Source: an uncultured Bacilli bacterium (lineage in GTDB: Bacteria > Bacillota_I > Bacilli_A > RF39 > UBA660). From it: a stretch of 64,000 bases of DNA. Both the position numbers and the translations under genes were made by a program. Below, in pieces: positions 17,140 through 26,559 of the stretch (position 1 is its first letter; every line of letters begins with the position of its first letter). Under the pieces are notes generated by a model, which was given only the letters and a program-made list of their open reading frames with translations, ran no database searches and had not been told where the DNA came from. Location: assembly GCA_934090795.1 (NCBI GenBank), contig CAKOJQ010000006.1, forward strand, positions 1 to 64,000, read 5' to 3'.

Positions 17140-17763
17140 ATGGATAATAAAATGAATCTTTATGAAGCCAGAAAACTATTTAAATTACCAGTTAATTATA
17201 CATTTGAAGAATTAAAATCATCTTATCGTAAATTAATAATTAAATGGCATCCTGATAAATTTGCAACTTCATCACAAGAACAACAGGACTTAGCTGAAAA
17301 AATGACCAAACAAATAAATGAAGCAAATGAAATACTTATAGAAGAACTAAATAGTCATAGTTTAACTCAAAATGAAAAGAATGAACTAGAAGACGCCCTA
17401 AAAAATATAATAAAAACTATATTAAATAAATATTTAGATATTAGAAAAAAAGCATTATCTGATTTTTACTTTAATAATTTTACTTTATTTGATGGCTTAG
17501 AATCATTTACAAAGAAAGATTTAAAAGCTGAATTATATTTTTTATATTGTCAATTGCCTGATAATTCTAATTTTATAACTAAAATACTATTAACAGGCTC
17601 TATCGAAGAAGCAATTAAATTTTATGAACAAATCATTTTAGAAGATTATCTACAAAATATTTTTAAAAAACAAGAAATTAGACATTATGCAAATATCTTT
17701 ATAAATGAATTAGATAAATATACCAAAAAATATTATAATCAAAACTACAAATCCAAGCATTGA
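17140..17763 (+). CDS. DnaJ-domain protein
   Basis: 207 residues. Residues 5-65 are a J domain with the HPD motif (IIKWHPDKF) that stimulates DnaK ATPase. The rest is helical, without the G/F region, zinc finger or substrate-binding domain of true DnaJ, so it is a J-domain co-chaperone of unknown client. I start at ATG 17140 after AAAGGAG. A longer frame from 17080 runs over the promoter (TTGTAT-17-TATAGT ending at 17112) and is not real. Confidence 0.75.
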   Translation: MDNKMNLYEARKLFKLPVNYTFEELKSSYRKLIIKWHPDKFATSSQEQQDLAEKMTKQINEANEILIEELNSHSLTQNEKNELEDALKNIIKTILNKYLDIRKKALSDFYFNNFTLFDGLESFTKKDLKAELYFLYCQLPDNSNFITKILLTGSIEEAIKFYEQIILEDYLQNIFKKQEIRHYANIFINELDKYTKKYYNQNYKSKH

Positions 17764-17847
17764 TACGAATTTATAACACTATGGTGAATTCTAAAAGTAA
17801 ATGACACTGCTATTTCAAAATGTCATTTACTATTAGAATTAATAAAA

Positions 17848-17880
17848 TAACAAGCCTATTCATATTTGCTTGTTTTTTTA
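17848..17880 (+). terminator. Terminator
   Basis: AACAAGC/GCTTGTT stem with a 12-base loop and a run of seven T. A second hairpin (AAATGACA/TGTCATTT, 17801-17826) lies just upstream. Confidence 0.65.
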
Positions 17881-17924
17881 TAAAAAAATGCTATAATATG
17901 TGCTATAAAAAAGGGGGATTACTT

Positions 17925-18842
17925 ATGCCTAAATATATGTCTCATGTAATTATGGGTAAAAGTTTATATGATAAGTGTGAAAAAGATGATAAATTATTTA
18001 AATTACCTATTGAAGAAGATAAATTTAAAATTTGGGCTCTAGGACAAGATTTATCAGGTTTTTCTAATATAGTATGTAGATATGATTCTCATAATCAAAG
18101 TTCTCAAGATTTCTTTCTAAAATTAATTAATTATATAAAGGAAAATAAACTATATGAAAATTCTGACGTAATGTCTTTCTTATATGGTCATATTTCACAT
18201 TATTTTTTTGATAGTTTAGCACATCCATTTGTTTATTATATAGAAAAAAGTTGTAAACCAGTTAATCATATTTCATCACATAGTATGGTAGAAGGATTTA
18301 TTGACAATTATTATGCAAAACAAGTGCTAAATATTGATTATATGCAATTAGCCCCTGATTTTATTGGCAAACTAGATTTATCAGATTCAAAATTAAGAGA
18401 AACAATAAGAGATATTTATCTATATACATATAATGGTAGATTTGCAGTATTTAGTTGTAAAGTAGTATATGATATTTTTAAAAATACAGAAAAAACTATT
18501 AAAGAAAATCCAAAGATTACCAAAGAGAAATTACTTAATTACAGTAAATTTATAAAATTTTTAGATGTAAATCATTTAGCTGTTTCTGAAATAATTAATA
18601 ATGCAAATGAGATGTGGACTAATCCAGTAACTAATGAAAAACATAATGAAAGTTTACTAGAACTTTATAATTTAGCTCTAAATAAAACATTAGAGGCAAT
18701 TGATTTAGTAAATAGATATATATATGATGGAGGAGATATTTCAATTCTTTATCAATTATTTCCAAATTTATCATATGATACTGGAGTAGAGTGTGCTTTA
18801 GGAAAACAAATGAAATATGTAAGAACAAACAAGATTAAATAG
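17925..18842 (+). CDS. Zinc-dependent phospholipase C family protein
   Basis: 305 residues. MSHVIMG at the start, FALGQDLSG-like segment (WALGQDLSG), YDSHNQ, YGHISHYFFDSLAHP and HSMVEGF place His and Asp residues as zinc ligands in the pattern of PF00882. No signal peptide, so it is unlike secreted PLC toxins; the intracellular members have no known substrate. I use ATG 17925 after AAGGGGG. The longer frame from 17820 crosses the terminator. It lies 19 bases before the metallophosphoesterase gene. Confidence 0.8.
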   Translation: MPKYMSHVIMGKSLYDKCEKDDKLFKLPIEEDKFKIWALGQDLSGFSNIVCRYDSHNQSSQDFFLKLINYIKENKLYENSDVMSFLYGHISHYFFDSLAHPFVYYIEKSCKPVNHISSHSMVEGFIDNYYAKQVLNIDYMQLAPDFIGKLDLSDSKLRETIRDIYLYTYNGRFAVFSCKVVYDIFKNTEKTIKENPKITKEKLLNYSKFIKFLDVNHLAVSEIINNANEMWTNPVTNEKHNESLLELYNLALNKTLEAIDLVNRYIYDGGDISILYQLFPNLSYDTGVECALGKQMKYVRTNKIK

Positions 18843-18861
18843 AAATTCGAAGGAACTTATT

Positions 18862-20061
18862 ATGCGTATATATGGATTTTATAATGAATATTCAGGACAA
18901 GAAATAGATACTGCGCTTAGAGAATTAACTGCATCAGAATATCGTCAATTAGGAAATATTTTTGAGGATAAAGGAATCAATTTGTCTAAATACCATGAAG
19001 ATAGAGAAAATTTCTCTTCAAGTGTTATTTTTAAATTTACTAATATTCTTGAACGAAATAGAAAAAATGGTCTAACATCATTTAATCAATTAACAACAAA
19101 TATTATAAATTTAATTAATTTAGGAAAAACAAATAGAGAAATATGTGAAAAGTTAAATATAGATTATAAAACTTTATATTTTGAATTAAAAAAAGTTAAA
19201 AACTGTAAAAGAAATTATGATAGAGAATATTTTTACGATGGAAAAATTATAAGTAATGGAAATCAAAAAAATAAATATGGTAAAGGAAATACTTTAAATA
19301 TAGGTTATAATAATACTTTAAGATTTCTTGTTATATCTGATTTCCATTATGGAAATAGCCTAGAAAATGTTGATGCAGTTAATAGAGCGTTTAATTATGC
19401 TAAAAAAAGAGGAATAAATGTAATTTTAGCTTGTGGTGATTTTATTGATGGAGCATTTTCTAAAGGAAAGCAAATCATAGAAAGATACTTTAAACAATTT
19501 GAACATTTTGCTTTAGATTACCCCTATGATAAGGATATAATTACATTTGGTGTTGGTGGAAATCATGATTACAGTGTTAAATTTACAGATGACTTTGATT
19601 TTATAAAATTTTGTAGTATGTATCGAGATGATATAATAATTGATAATTATGGAAATAGTTTTCTTAACATAGGCAAAGAAACTATTCAAATGCATCATGA
19701 AATTAAAGGTTTTCCAAAATTAGAAAGTTCTTCTAAAATTATTTTAAATGGACATATTCATAAATATGATATTAAACAAGTTAAAGATAATCATAGTCTA
19801 AATATATATATACCAACCATTTCAAATTTAATTCAAACTGTTCCTGAAGCATTAGAAATAGAATTAAGTTTAAATAATGAAATAATTGAAAATATCAATA
19901 TTAAAGAAATATGTTTTGGAAACAGGGATATTATCTTAAGTGAAAAAGAATTTTATTTTAATAAAAATAATGAATCAAAAATAGAAGATCAACCTAAAGT
20001 AAAAGAATTAGAAAAAAGAAGTTCTCAAATTGATAAATTTAATAAAAGATATGGTTTATAA
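18862..20061 (+). CDS. Calcineurin-like metallophosphoesterase with N-terminal helix-turn-helix
   Basis: 399 residues. Residues 1-115 are helical, with LINLGKTNREICEKLNIDY reading as a helix-turn-helix. The phosphoesterase core has SDFHYG (D-x-H), ACGDFIDG (GD), GVGGNHDY (GNHD), MHHE and NGHIHKYD (GHxH), a complete dimetal site. The substrate is unknown. Possible DNA binding would suggest action on nucleic acid, which is inference. It is probably cotranscribed with the phospholipase-like gene, with a terminator after it. Confidence 0.8.
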   Translation: MRIYGFYNEYSGQEIDTALRELTASEYRQLGNIFEDKGINLSKYHEDRENFSSSVIFKFTNILERNRKNGLTSFNQLTTNIINLINLGKTNREICEKLNIDYKTLYFELKKVKNCKRNYDREYFYDGKIISNGNQKNKYGKGNTLNIGYNNTLRFLVISDFHYGNSLENVDAVNRAFNYAKKRGINVILACGDFIDGAFSKGKQIIERYFKQFEHFALDYPYDKDIITFGVGGNHDYSVKFTDDFDFIKFCSMYRDDIIIDNYGNSFLNIGKETIQMHHEIKGFPKLESSSKIILNGHIHKYDIKQVKDNHSLNIYIPTISNLIQTVPEALEIELSLNNEIIENINIKEICFGNRDIILSEKEFYFNKNNESKIEDQPKVKELEKRSSQIDKFNKRYGL

Positions 20062-20067
20062 AATATC

Positions 20068-20095
20068 GAAATCTCAAAATTTTTGAGATTTTTTT
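20068..20095 (+). terminator. Terminator
   Basis: AAATCTCAAAA/TTTTGAGATTT hairpin followed by T-run. Confidence 0.8.
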
Positions 20096-20138
20096 AAAAG
20101 TTTATGTTATAGTTATTAAAGAATAGGATTGAGGCTGT

Positions 20139-20231
20139 GTGAGAAAGTATAATTTGGAACTTATATTATCTTTTTTAATTATATTAATTTGCCTTGTTTT
20201 AGGTTATATCATAGCTAGATCTTTAATTTAG
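20139..20231 (+). CDS. 30-residue single-span membrane peptide upstream of phosphoketolase
   Basis: GTG start with TTGAGG about 5 bases upstream. The peptide has a basic N-terminus (MRKYNLE) and one hydrophobic helix (LILSFLIILICLVLGYIIA) ending RSLI. It ends 10 bases before the xfp start, and its stop overlaps the xfp Shine-Dalgarno (TAGGAG), so the two are likely coupled. Too short for homology, but topology and spacing look like a real small membrane protein. Confidence 0.5.
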   Translation: MRKYNLELILSFLIILICLVLGYIIARSLI

Positions 20232-20241
20232 GAGAATGATT

Positions 20242-22581
20242 ATGGATAATGAATTTAAAGTGTTAGATGAATATTTTAGAGTAGTTAATTACTTATCGTG
20301 TGCAATGATTTATTTAAAAAGTAATGTTTTACTTAGAACCCCTTTAGAATTGGATGATATTAAAAAGAAATTAGTGGGACACTGGGGAAGTGCACCAGGA
20401 CAAAATTTTATTTATGCTCATTTAAATAGAGTTATCAACAAGTATGATTTAAACATGATTTATATTTCAGGACCCGGTCATAGTGGTCAAGCTATGGTTG
20501 CTAATTCTTATATTGAAGGAACTTATAGTGAATTTTATCCAGAAGTAACTAATGATTTAGAGGGATTAAATAAGTTATGTAAAAGTTTTAGTTTTCCAGG
20601 AGGACTTCCTTCTCATGTTGCGCCAAATGTTCCAGGATCTATTAATGAAGGTGGGGAACTTGGTTATAGCTTAGCTCATGCTTATGGTGCTGTTTTAGAT
20701 AATCCTAAGTTGATTGCGACTTGTGTGATTGGTGATGGAGAAGCAGAAACTGGTCCTCTTGCAGCTTCTTGGCAAATAAATAAATTAATTAATCCAATTA
20801 CTGATGGTGCTGTTTTACCGATATTACATTTAAATGGTTATAAGATTGCTAATCCAACTATTTTAGCAAGAATTAGTGAAAAAGAGCTTATTAGTTATTT
20901 TGAAGGAATGGGATATCATCCGTATATTGTTAGTGGTTCTAAAGTAAGTGATATGCATAAATTAATGGCAGAAGCGATGGATAAAGTTATTTTAGAAATT
21001 AAAACTATTCAAAGTAAAGCTAAATTAAGTAATAATAGTAAGAGACCTTACTGGCCAATGATTATTTTAAAAACTCCTAAAGGATGGACAGGAATTAAAG
21101 AATATAATGGATTAAAGATAGAAGGTTCATTTAGGTCCCATCAAGTTCCTATTAACGTGAGTGATGCTAATCCGGATAATTTAAAGTTATTAGAGAAGTG
21201 GCTTAAGAGCTATAAAGTAGATGATTTGTTTGATGCTAGTGGTAGGGTAATTAAGGAAATAAGAGATTTTGTTCCTAAAAAAGATAAAAGAATGAGTGCA
21301 AGTAAATATGCTAATGGGGGATTACTTCTTAAGGATTTAAAATTACCTGATTATAAAGATTATGCTGTTAAATTTGATGGTCATGGAACTGTTGTGGCAA
21401 GCGATATGTTAAATTTAGGCACTTATTTAATGGATGTTATAAAGAAAAATGATAATTTTAGGATTTTTGGACCTGATGAAGCATTATCTAATAGATTTAA
21501 TGATGTTTTTAAGGTTACTAATAGAAAATGGAATGGTCAGTTACTTTCTAGTGATGAATATTTAGCAGCAAATGGTAAGGTTATTGATAGTATTTTATCA
21601 GAACATGTTTGTGAAGGCTTATTAGAAGGTTATTTATTAACTGGTAGACATGGCTTAATGCATAGTTATGAAGCATTTATAAGAATTGTAGATTCTATGG
21701 CTAGTCAACATGCTAAATGGCTTAAAATGTGTAAGGAAATTCCTTGGAGAAGTGATATAGCAAGTTTAAATTATATTTTAACTAGTCATTGCTGGCAACA
21801 AGATCATAATGGTTTTACTCATCAAGATCCTGGATTTATTAATCATTTAGTTACTAAAAAAGCCGATACTGTTAGAATTTATTTACCAATAGATGCTAAT
21901 ACGTTACTTTCTTGTACTAACCATATTTTACAAACTAAAAATTATATTAATTTAATTATTGCTTCTAAGCATCCTTCTTATCAGTGGCTTAATATGGAAG
22001 AAGCAAGTAAACACTGTGCTAATGGGATAGGTATATTTGACTGGGCAAGTGATAATAATCCAGATATAGTTATGGCTTGTGCTGGTGATACGCCAACAGT
22101 TGAAGTTCTTGCGGCAACTCAGATTATGAAAGAATATATTCCTGAACTTAAAATAAGAGTTGTTAATGTTATTGATTTAATGAAATTACAATCTGATTGT
22201 GATCATCCTCATGGATTATCTAATGATGAATATAATAAATTATTTACTAAAGATAAACCTATCATATTCGCATTTCATGGATATCCTCACTTGATTCATC
22301 AACTTACTTATAAGAGATGTAATCAAAATATGCATGTTCATGGTTATATTGAAGAAGGAACTATTACAACACCTTTTGATATGAGAGTATTAAATAAATT
22401 AGATAGATATCATTTAATTTTAGATGCTATGAAGTATGTTAAGGTTAATAAGAGTAAGAAACAAGCACTTATTAATAAATGCGAAGAAACTTTAAAATAT
22501 CATAATGAGTATATTAAAGAAAATGGGGTAGATATACCTGAAGTAGTTAATTTTAAATGGAATAGAGAAGACACTAAGTAG
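20242..22581 (+). CDS. xfp: Phosphoketolase (xylulose-5-P/fructose-6-P)
   Basis: 779 residues, the usual length. It is a thiamine-diphosphate enzyme that splits xylulose-5-phosphate (and often fructose-6-phosphate) with phosphate into acetyl-phosphate and glyceraldehyde-3-phosphate or erythrose-4-phosphate. Signatures are GHWGSAPGQNF, SGPGHSGQAM, SFPGGLPSHVAP, EGGELGYSLAHA and GDGEAETGPLA (thiamine site). Start ATG 20242 lies 7 bases after AGGAG; ATG 20236 is too close. Indicates a heterolactic-type central metabolism. Confidence 0.95.
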   Translation: MDNEFKVLDEYFRVVNYLSCAMIYLKSNVLLRTPLELDDIKKKLVGHWGSAPGQNFIYAHLNRVINKYDLNMIYISGPGHSGQAMVANSYIEGTYSEFYPEVTNDLEGLNKLCKSFSFPGGLPSHVAPNVPGSINEGGELGYSLAHAYGAVLDNPKLIATCVIGDGEAETGPLAASWQINKLINPITDGAVLPILHLNGYKIANPTILARISEKELISYFEGMGYHPYIVSGSKVSDMHKLMAEAMDKVILEIKTIQSKAKLSNNSKRPYWPMIILKTPKGWTGIKEYNGLKIEGSFRSHQVPINVSDANPDNLKLLEKWLKSYKVDDLFDASGRVIKEIRDFVPKKDKRMSASKYANGGLLLKDLKLPDYKDYAVKFDGHGTVVASDMLNLGTYLMDVIKKNDNFRIFGPDEALSNRFNDVFKVTNRKWNGQLLSSDEYLAANGKVIDSILSEHVCEGLLEGYLLTGRHGLMHSYEAFIRIVDSMASQHAKWLKMCKEIPWRSDIASLNYILTSHCWQQDHNGFTHQDPGFINHLVTKKADTVRIYLPIDANTLLSCTNHILQTKNYINLIIASKHPSYQWLNMEEASKHCANGIGIFDWASDNNPDIVMACAGDTPTVEVLAATQIMKEYIPELKIRVVNVIDLMKLQSDCDHPHGLSNDEYNKLFTKDKPIIFAFHGYPHLIHQLTYKRCNQNMHVHGYIEEGTITTPFDMRVLNKLDRYHLILDAMKYVKVNKSKKQALINKCEETLKYHNEYIKENGVDIPEVVNFKWNREDTK

Positions 22582-22597
22582 GTGTTTTCTTTTTTTT
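22566..22597 (+). terminator. Terminator of xfp
   Basis: GAAGACAC/GTGTTTTC stem overlapping the stop codon, followed by TTTTTTTT. Confidence 0.75.
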
Positions 22598-22757
22598 AAA
22601 TCTTTTTCGGAAATTCGTGTTTTATCAATTGATATGGCAAAACTATTATGTTATTATATATAACAAGAAATGGATAATTTAAATGGAAGGTATTATTAAT
22701 ACAAGAAAAAGAAAAGCAAAAATAAAAGGAGTTATGTTAGAAATCATCGAATAATAT

Positions 22758-23120
22758 ATGATTGATTTAAATACTGGTAATGAAATAAATAATCATAAAC
22801 TTGATATGGAAAATGATAAAAAATTAGTTGATGCATATAAAGAAGAAAAGGAATTATTAACTTCTAATGAAATTAAAGAAATTAGAAATATGTATGATAT
22901 GACTCAAAAAGAGTATGCTTTTGCCCTAGGAATGGGAGAGATTTCAATTCATAGATTAGAAAAAACTTTTATTCAATCTGATGAAACTGATTCTTTAATG
23001 AGATTAAGAGGTGATCTATCTATTATGCCTAAACTACTTAAGATTAACAAATCTCGCTTTGAAGAGGATGTTTATAATAGATTAACAAATAAATGTGAAG
23101 AATTAGTTGGCGATAAATAA
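22758..23120 (+). CDS. MqsA/XRE-type antitoxin-like DNA-binding protein, N-terminus broken
   Basis: 120 residues. Residues about 36-95 match the helix-turn-helix of MqsA/YgiT-type antitoxins (LLTSNEIKEIRNMYDMTQKE, then GMGEISIHRLE). These normally carry an N-terminal zinc finger. Upstream, the same frame is open from ATG 22683 (MEGIINTRKRKAKIKG) but has an in-frame TAA at 22752-22754. The only good Shine-Dalgarno (AAAAGGAG) serves an ATG that stops six codons later. ATG 22758 could be used by reinitiation, three bases after the stop. Probably a decayed antitoxin; no toxin gene is next to it. Confidence 0.6.
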   Translation: MIDLNTGNEINNHKLDMENDKKLVDAYKEEKELLTSNEIKEIRNMYDMTQKEYAFALGMGEISIHRLEKTFIQSDETDSLMRLRGDLSIMPKLLKINKSRFEEDVYNRLTNKCEELVGDK

Positions 23121-23145
23121 TTATAGTTTAAATTAGGGAGGAACA

Positions 23146-23973
23146 ATGGATACACTAGAAAAATATAATGAAAAAAATTTTGAAGATATAAAACATATTG
23201 ATGAATATGGTAATGAATATTGGTATGCACGTGAGTTGCAAACAATGCTTGGCTATAAAGAATGGAGATTATTTTCAGCAGTAATTGAGAAGGCTCAGAT
23301 TGCTTGTTCGCAAAGCAATAACTTTATAAATTCCAATTTTGGAGTTTACCCCAAAATTGTAAAAACAGGGGTTTCTACTAAGAATATAATTGATTACAAG
23401 CTAAGTAGATATGCTTGTTATTTAATCGTACAAAATGCAAATCCAAAGTTCGAAGCAGTAGCACTTGGTCAAACTTATTTTGCAATTCAAACAAGAAAAC
23501 AAGAATTAACTGAAAAAGAATATTCTAAGTTAACTGAAGATGAAAAAAGATTATATAGGCGAAAACAAACAAAAGATGGAAATAAAATACTTTATAAAAT
23601 TGCAAGAGAAAAAGGTGTAAAAAAATTTGATATATTTACAAATGCTGGTTATAAAGGATTATATAATGGTGAAACTGCCGATGATATAGCAAAAAGAAAA
23701 GGACTAAGATATAGAGAAGATATACTTGATAATATGGGAAGCGTTGAGTTAGGTGCAAATATTTTTAGAATAACGCAAACAGAAGCACTACTTGAAAAAC
23801 AAGAAAAGCCAAATGAACAAGTTGCTACAAATACTCATTATAAAGTTGGTAAAGCTGTAAGAGATACGATTAAAAATCTTGGCGGTACGATGCCTGAAGA
23901 TTTGCCAACACCCAAAAAATCATTAAAAGAAATCGAAAAAGAAGAAATAAAAAAATTTAAAGAAAATAATTAA
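23146..23973 (+). CDS. dinD: DNA-damage-inducible protein D (DinD-like)
   Basis: 275 residues. The N-terminal BRO/KilA-type domain (EYWYARELQTMLGYKEW) and the central FAIQTRKQEL, NAGYKGLYNG and ILDNMGSVELGANIFRITQTE segments match DinD throughout. In E. coli DinD is SOS-induced and inhibits RecA filaments. AGGGAGGA precedes the start. No LexA-like box is visible just upstream. It sits next to the UmuC-like polymerase, forming a DNA-damage pair. Confidence 0.85.
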   Translation: MDTLEKYNEKNFEDIKHIDEYGNEYWYARELQTMLGYKEWRLFSAVIEKAQIACSQSNNFINSNFGVYPKIVKTGVSTKNIIDYKLSRYACYLIVQNANPKFEAVALGQTYFAIQTRKQELTEKEYSKLTEDEKRLYRRKQTKDGNKILYKIAREKGVKKFDIFTNAGYKGLYNGETADDIAKRKGLRYREDILDNMGSVELGANIFRITQTEALLEKQEKPNEQVATNTHYKVGKAVRDTIKNLGGTMPEDLPTPKKSLKEIEKEEIKKFKENN

Positions 23974-23980
23974 TTATTAT

Positions 23981-24008
23981 ATCATTTTGTCTACTTCGAC
24001 AAAATGAT
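23981..24008 (+). terminator. Hairpin after dinD
   Basis: A perfect 11-bp stem ATCATTTTGTC/GACAAAATGAT with a 6-base loop; the T-tail is weak (TGTTATTAAT). Confidence 0.55.
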
Positions 24009-24030
24009 TGTTATTAATAAAAAAATATTA

Positions 24031-24059
24031 TTGTTATATAAACAAATGTTTGATATAAT
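24031..24059 (+). promoter_or_regulatory. umuC-like promoter with internal SOS-like palindrome
   Basis: TTGTTA (24031-24036) and TATAAT (24054-24059), 17-bp spacer. The spacer contains AAACAAATGTTT (24040-24051), an AAAC-N4-GTTT palindrome resembling the Gram-positive LexA box (GAAC-N4-GTTC). The position between -35 and -10 is typical for LexA repression. Confidence 0.6.
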
Positions 24060-24074
24060 TTAATTGTGATTGAT

Positions 24075-25574
24075 ATGAATAGATATTATATGTGTATTGA
24101 TTTAAAAAGCTTTTATGCATCAGTTGAATGTGTTGAAAGAAACTTGAATCCCTTAAATACCAATTTAGTTGTTGCTGATAAAAGTAGAACTGAAAAGACA
24201 GTATGTCTTGCTATAACTCCTAGTTTAAAACAATATGGATTAGGAGGTAGAGCAAGATTATTTGAGGTTGTTCAAAAAATTAGAGAAGTAAATAATCAAA
24301 GAAGAAAAGAAAATAATTATAGACAATTTAGAGGTAAATCTTATCTTGATAGTGAACTTAAAAATAATAAAACTTTAGAACTAGATTATATAATAGCAAC
24401 TCCCAAAATGAAAAAATATATGTTTTATAGTACTAAAATATATAATATTTATTTAAAATATTTAGCACCAGAAGATATATTTCCCTATTCAATAGATGAA
24501 GTATTTTGTGATATTACAAATTATTTAAAATTTTATAAAAAAACACCTGAGGAACTCGCAACAACTATTATTAAAGATGTTTATAACGAAACAGGGATAA
24601 CAGCAACAGCAGGAATAGGAACTAATATGTATTTAGCTAAAATTGCAATGGATATAGTCGCTAAACATATGAAACCAAATGAAATTGGAGTAAGAATGGC
24701 ATCTTTAGATGAAATGTCTTATCGAAAAATTTTGTGGGATCATAAACCATTAACTTCTTTTTGGCGAGTTGGAAAAGGTATTGCTAAAAAGTTAGAAGAA
24801 AATGGAATGTATACAATGGGCGATGTAGCATTAATGTCCATTAAAAATGAAAACTATTTATATAATTTGTTTGGAGTTAATGCGGAGTTATTAATAGACC
24901 ATGCTTGGGGTTATGAGCCGACAACAATAGAGGATGTAAAAAAATATAAACCAGAAGCAAGTAGCTTATCTTCAGGACAAGTATTACATCGTCCCTATAA
25001 TTATGATGAATCAAAGTTAATTGTTAGAGAAATGATTGATTCTTTAGCGCTTGATTTAACAGAAAAAGAATTAACAACAAGGCAAATAGTTTTAGATTTA
25101 ACTTATGATGTTTCAAATTTAACTAATCCAGAAATAAGAAATAAATATGATGGACCAATAACCAAAGATAATTATGGAAGATATGTGCCTAAAAATGCTC
25201 ATGGAACAATTAATTTAGATTATTATACTTATTCAAGTAAGATATTATCTGAAAAGTGTATTCAGTTATATGATGAAATAGTTAATAAAAATCTATTAAT
25301 AAGAAAAATAAATATTACAGTATGTAATTTAAAACCAGAAAATAAAACCAAAAATGATTTAGTGTTTGAACAATTAGATTTATTTAATACGTTAGATAAA
25401 ACATTAGAAAAAGAAGAGACTAAAAAACATCAAGAAGATGATAAAAAATTACAACATGCAATTATTGATATAAAAAATAAATTTGGAAAGAACTCAATTC
25501 TTAAAGGAATGAATTTAGAAGAAGGATCAACCGCTATTGACCGAAATAGAGAAGTAGGAGGACATAAAGGATAA
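24075..25574 (+). CDS. Y-family DNA polymerase (UmuC/UvrX-like)
   Basis: 499 residues. The palm has YMCIDLKSFYASVEC (metal-binding D) and PYSIDEVFCDIT (S-x-DE). ATAGIGTNMYLAKIAMD and the thumb HhH region follow; the C-terminal little finger includes SLSSGQVLHRPY. It carries out translesion, error-prone synthesis. ATG 24075 is about 10 bases after the expected transcript start; GTG 24066 is the longer option. The stop overlaps the YolD start by one base, the usual UvrX-YolD arrangement. Confidence 0.9.
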   Translation: MNRYYMCIDLKSFYASVECVERNLNPLNTNLVVADKSRTEKTVCLAITPSLKQYGLGGRARLFEVVQKIREVNNQRRKENNYRQFRGKSYLDSELKNNKTLELDYIIATPKMKKYMFYSTKIYNIYLKYLAPEDIFPYSIDEVFCDITNYLKFYKKTPEELATTIIKDVYNETGITATAGIGTNMYLAKIAMDIVAKHMKPNEIGVRMASLDEMSYRKILWDHKPLTSFWRVGKGIAKKLEENGMYTMGDVALMSIKNENYLYNLFGVNAELLIDHAWGYEPTTIEDVKKYKPEASSLSSGQVLHRPYNYDESKLIVREMIDSLALDLTEKELTTRQIVLDLTYDVSNLTNPEIRNKYDGPITKDNYGRYVPKNAHGTINLDYYTYSSKILSEKCIQLYDEIVNKNLLIRKINITVCNLKPENKTKNDLVFEQLDLFNTLDKTLEKEETKKHQEDDKKLQHAIIDIKNKFGKNSILKGMNLEEGSTAIDRNREVGGHKG

Positions 25575-25975
25575 TGAACAAATACGAAGATATTATTAAT
25601 CTACCTCATTATGAACCTAAGTATCATTCTAGAATGAGTATAGATAAAAGAGCTGGACAATTTGCCCCTTTTGCAGCCTTAACTGGCTATGATGAAGAAA
25701 TAGAAGAAACAGCTAGATTAACAACAAGAAAGCATATTTTAGATGAAGAAAGTGTTGATAAACTTAATGAGAATTTAAATATAATAAATGAAAATGTTAA
25801 TAAACATTTGGAAATTAAGATTACTTATTTTATAGCTGATTTAAAAAAAGAAGGCGGAAAATATATAAATAAAACTGGTAAAGTTAAATCACTAGATTTA
25901 GTTAATGGATATATTAAAATGATTGATAATGAAAAAATTTATTTAGATGATATAACTGAAATTGTAATTTTATAA
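25574..25975 (+). CDS. YolD-like protein
   Basis: 133 residues, with MSIDKRAGQFAPFAALTGYD typical of YolD-like proteins that accompany UmuC/UvrX polymerases in Gram-positives. Its role is probably to assist or regulate the polymerase; the family is poorly characterised. ATGA overlap with the polymerase gene shows coupling. Confidence 0.85.
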   Translation: MNKYEDIINLPHYEPKYHSRMSIDKRAGQFAPFAALTGYDEEIEETARLTTRKHILDEESVDKLNENLNIINENVNKHLEIKITYFIADLKKEGGKYINKTGKVKSLDLVNGYIKMIDNEKIYLDDITEIVIL

Positions 25976-26021
25976 TGTTTAAATATTTGATATAATTATT
26001 TTGAAATGGAGGCTAATGAGA

Positions 26022-26426
26022 ATGAAGAAAAAAATCGTAATTACTATTATTGCATTAATTTTACTATCTGGATGTTCAATCAAAGAAAAGGATGAAAAGA
26101 AAAAAACATATGATATGGATGAAATCTATAAATTAAATGAACAAACAACAATATATTCTACTTTTCCTAATCCAAAATTTATTAAAGAAAATGGTGATGA
26201 AATTAATTTAAAAGAAGAATTAAATAACAATTCAATTTCTATAGATGACATTATTTCTTTAATGGATTTATATACAACTGCTAATGATGGAGGATCTAAA
26301 ATTTATAAATCAAAAAATCAGGATTTTTATCTAGTAAAATGTAATAGTTTGCCGGAAAATGGTGGAATAAAGGATATTATTATATCAAATAATTCGGATG
26401 AAGGAATAACATATTGTACAAAATAA
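26022..26426 (+). CDS. Small lipoprotein of unknown function
   Basis: 134 residues. Signal peptide KKKIVITIIALILLSGC with lipobox LLSGC, then a charged linker (KEKDEKKKTYD). The mature part has no recognised domain. I start at ATG 26022, 9 bases after TGGAGG; the open frame extends to TTG 26001. A -10 like TATAAT lies at 25991. Confidence 0.7.
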   Translation: MKKKIVITIIALILLSGCSIKEKDEKKKTYDMDEIYKLNEQTTIYSTFPNPKFIKENGDEINLKEELNNNSISIDDIISLMDLYTTANDGGSKIYKSKNQDFYLVKCNSLPENGGIKDIIISNNSDEGITYCTK

Positions 26427-26559
26427 TTAGGGAAATATTTTAAATAATATCTTTTAATTATGATTATTAAAAATAATTTTTAGAAATGCTTAAGATTTAT
26501 GCATATTTACAAAATGCTGATTTTATGTTATAGTATGCCTTAATCAAGGGGGAATTTAT

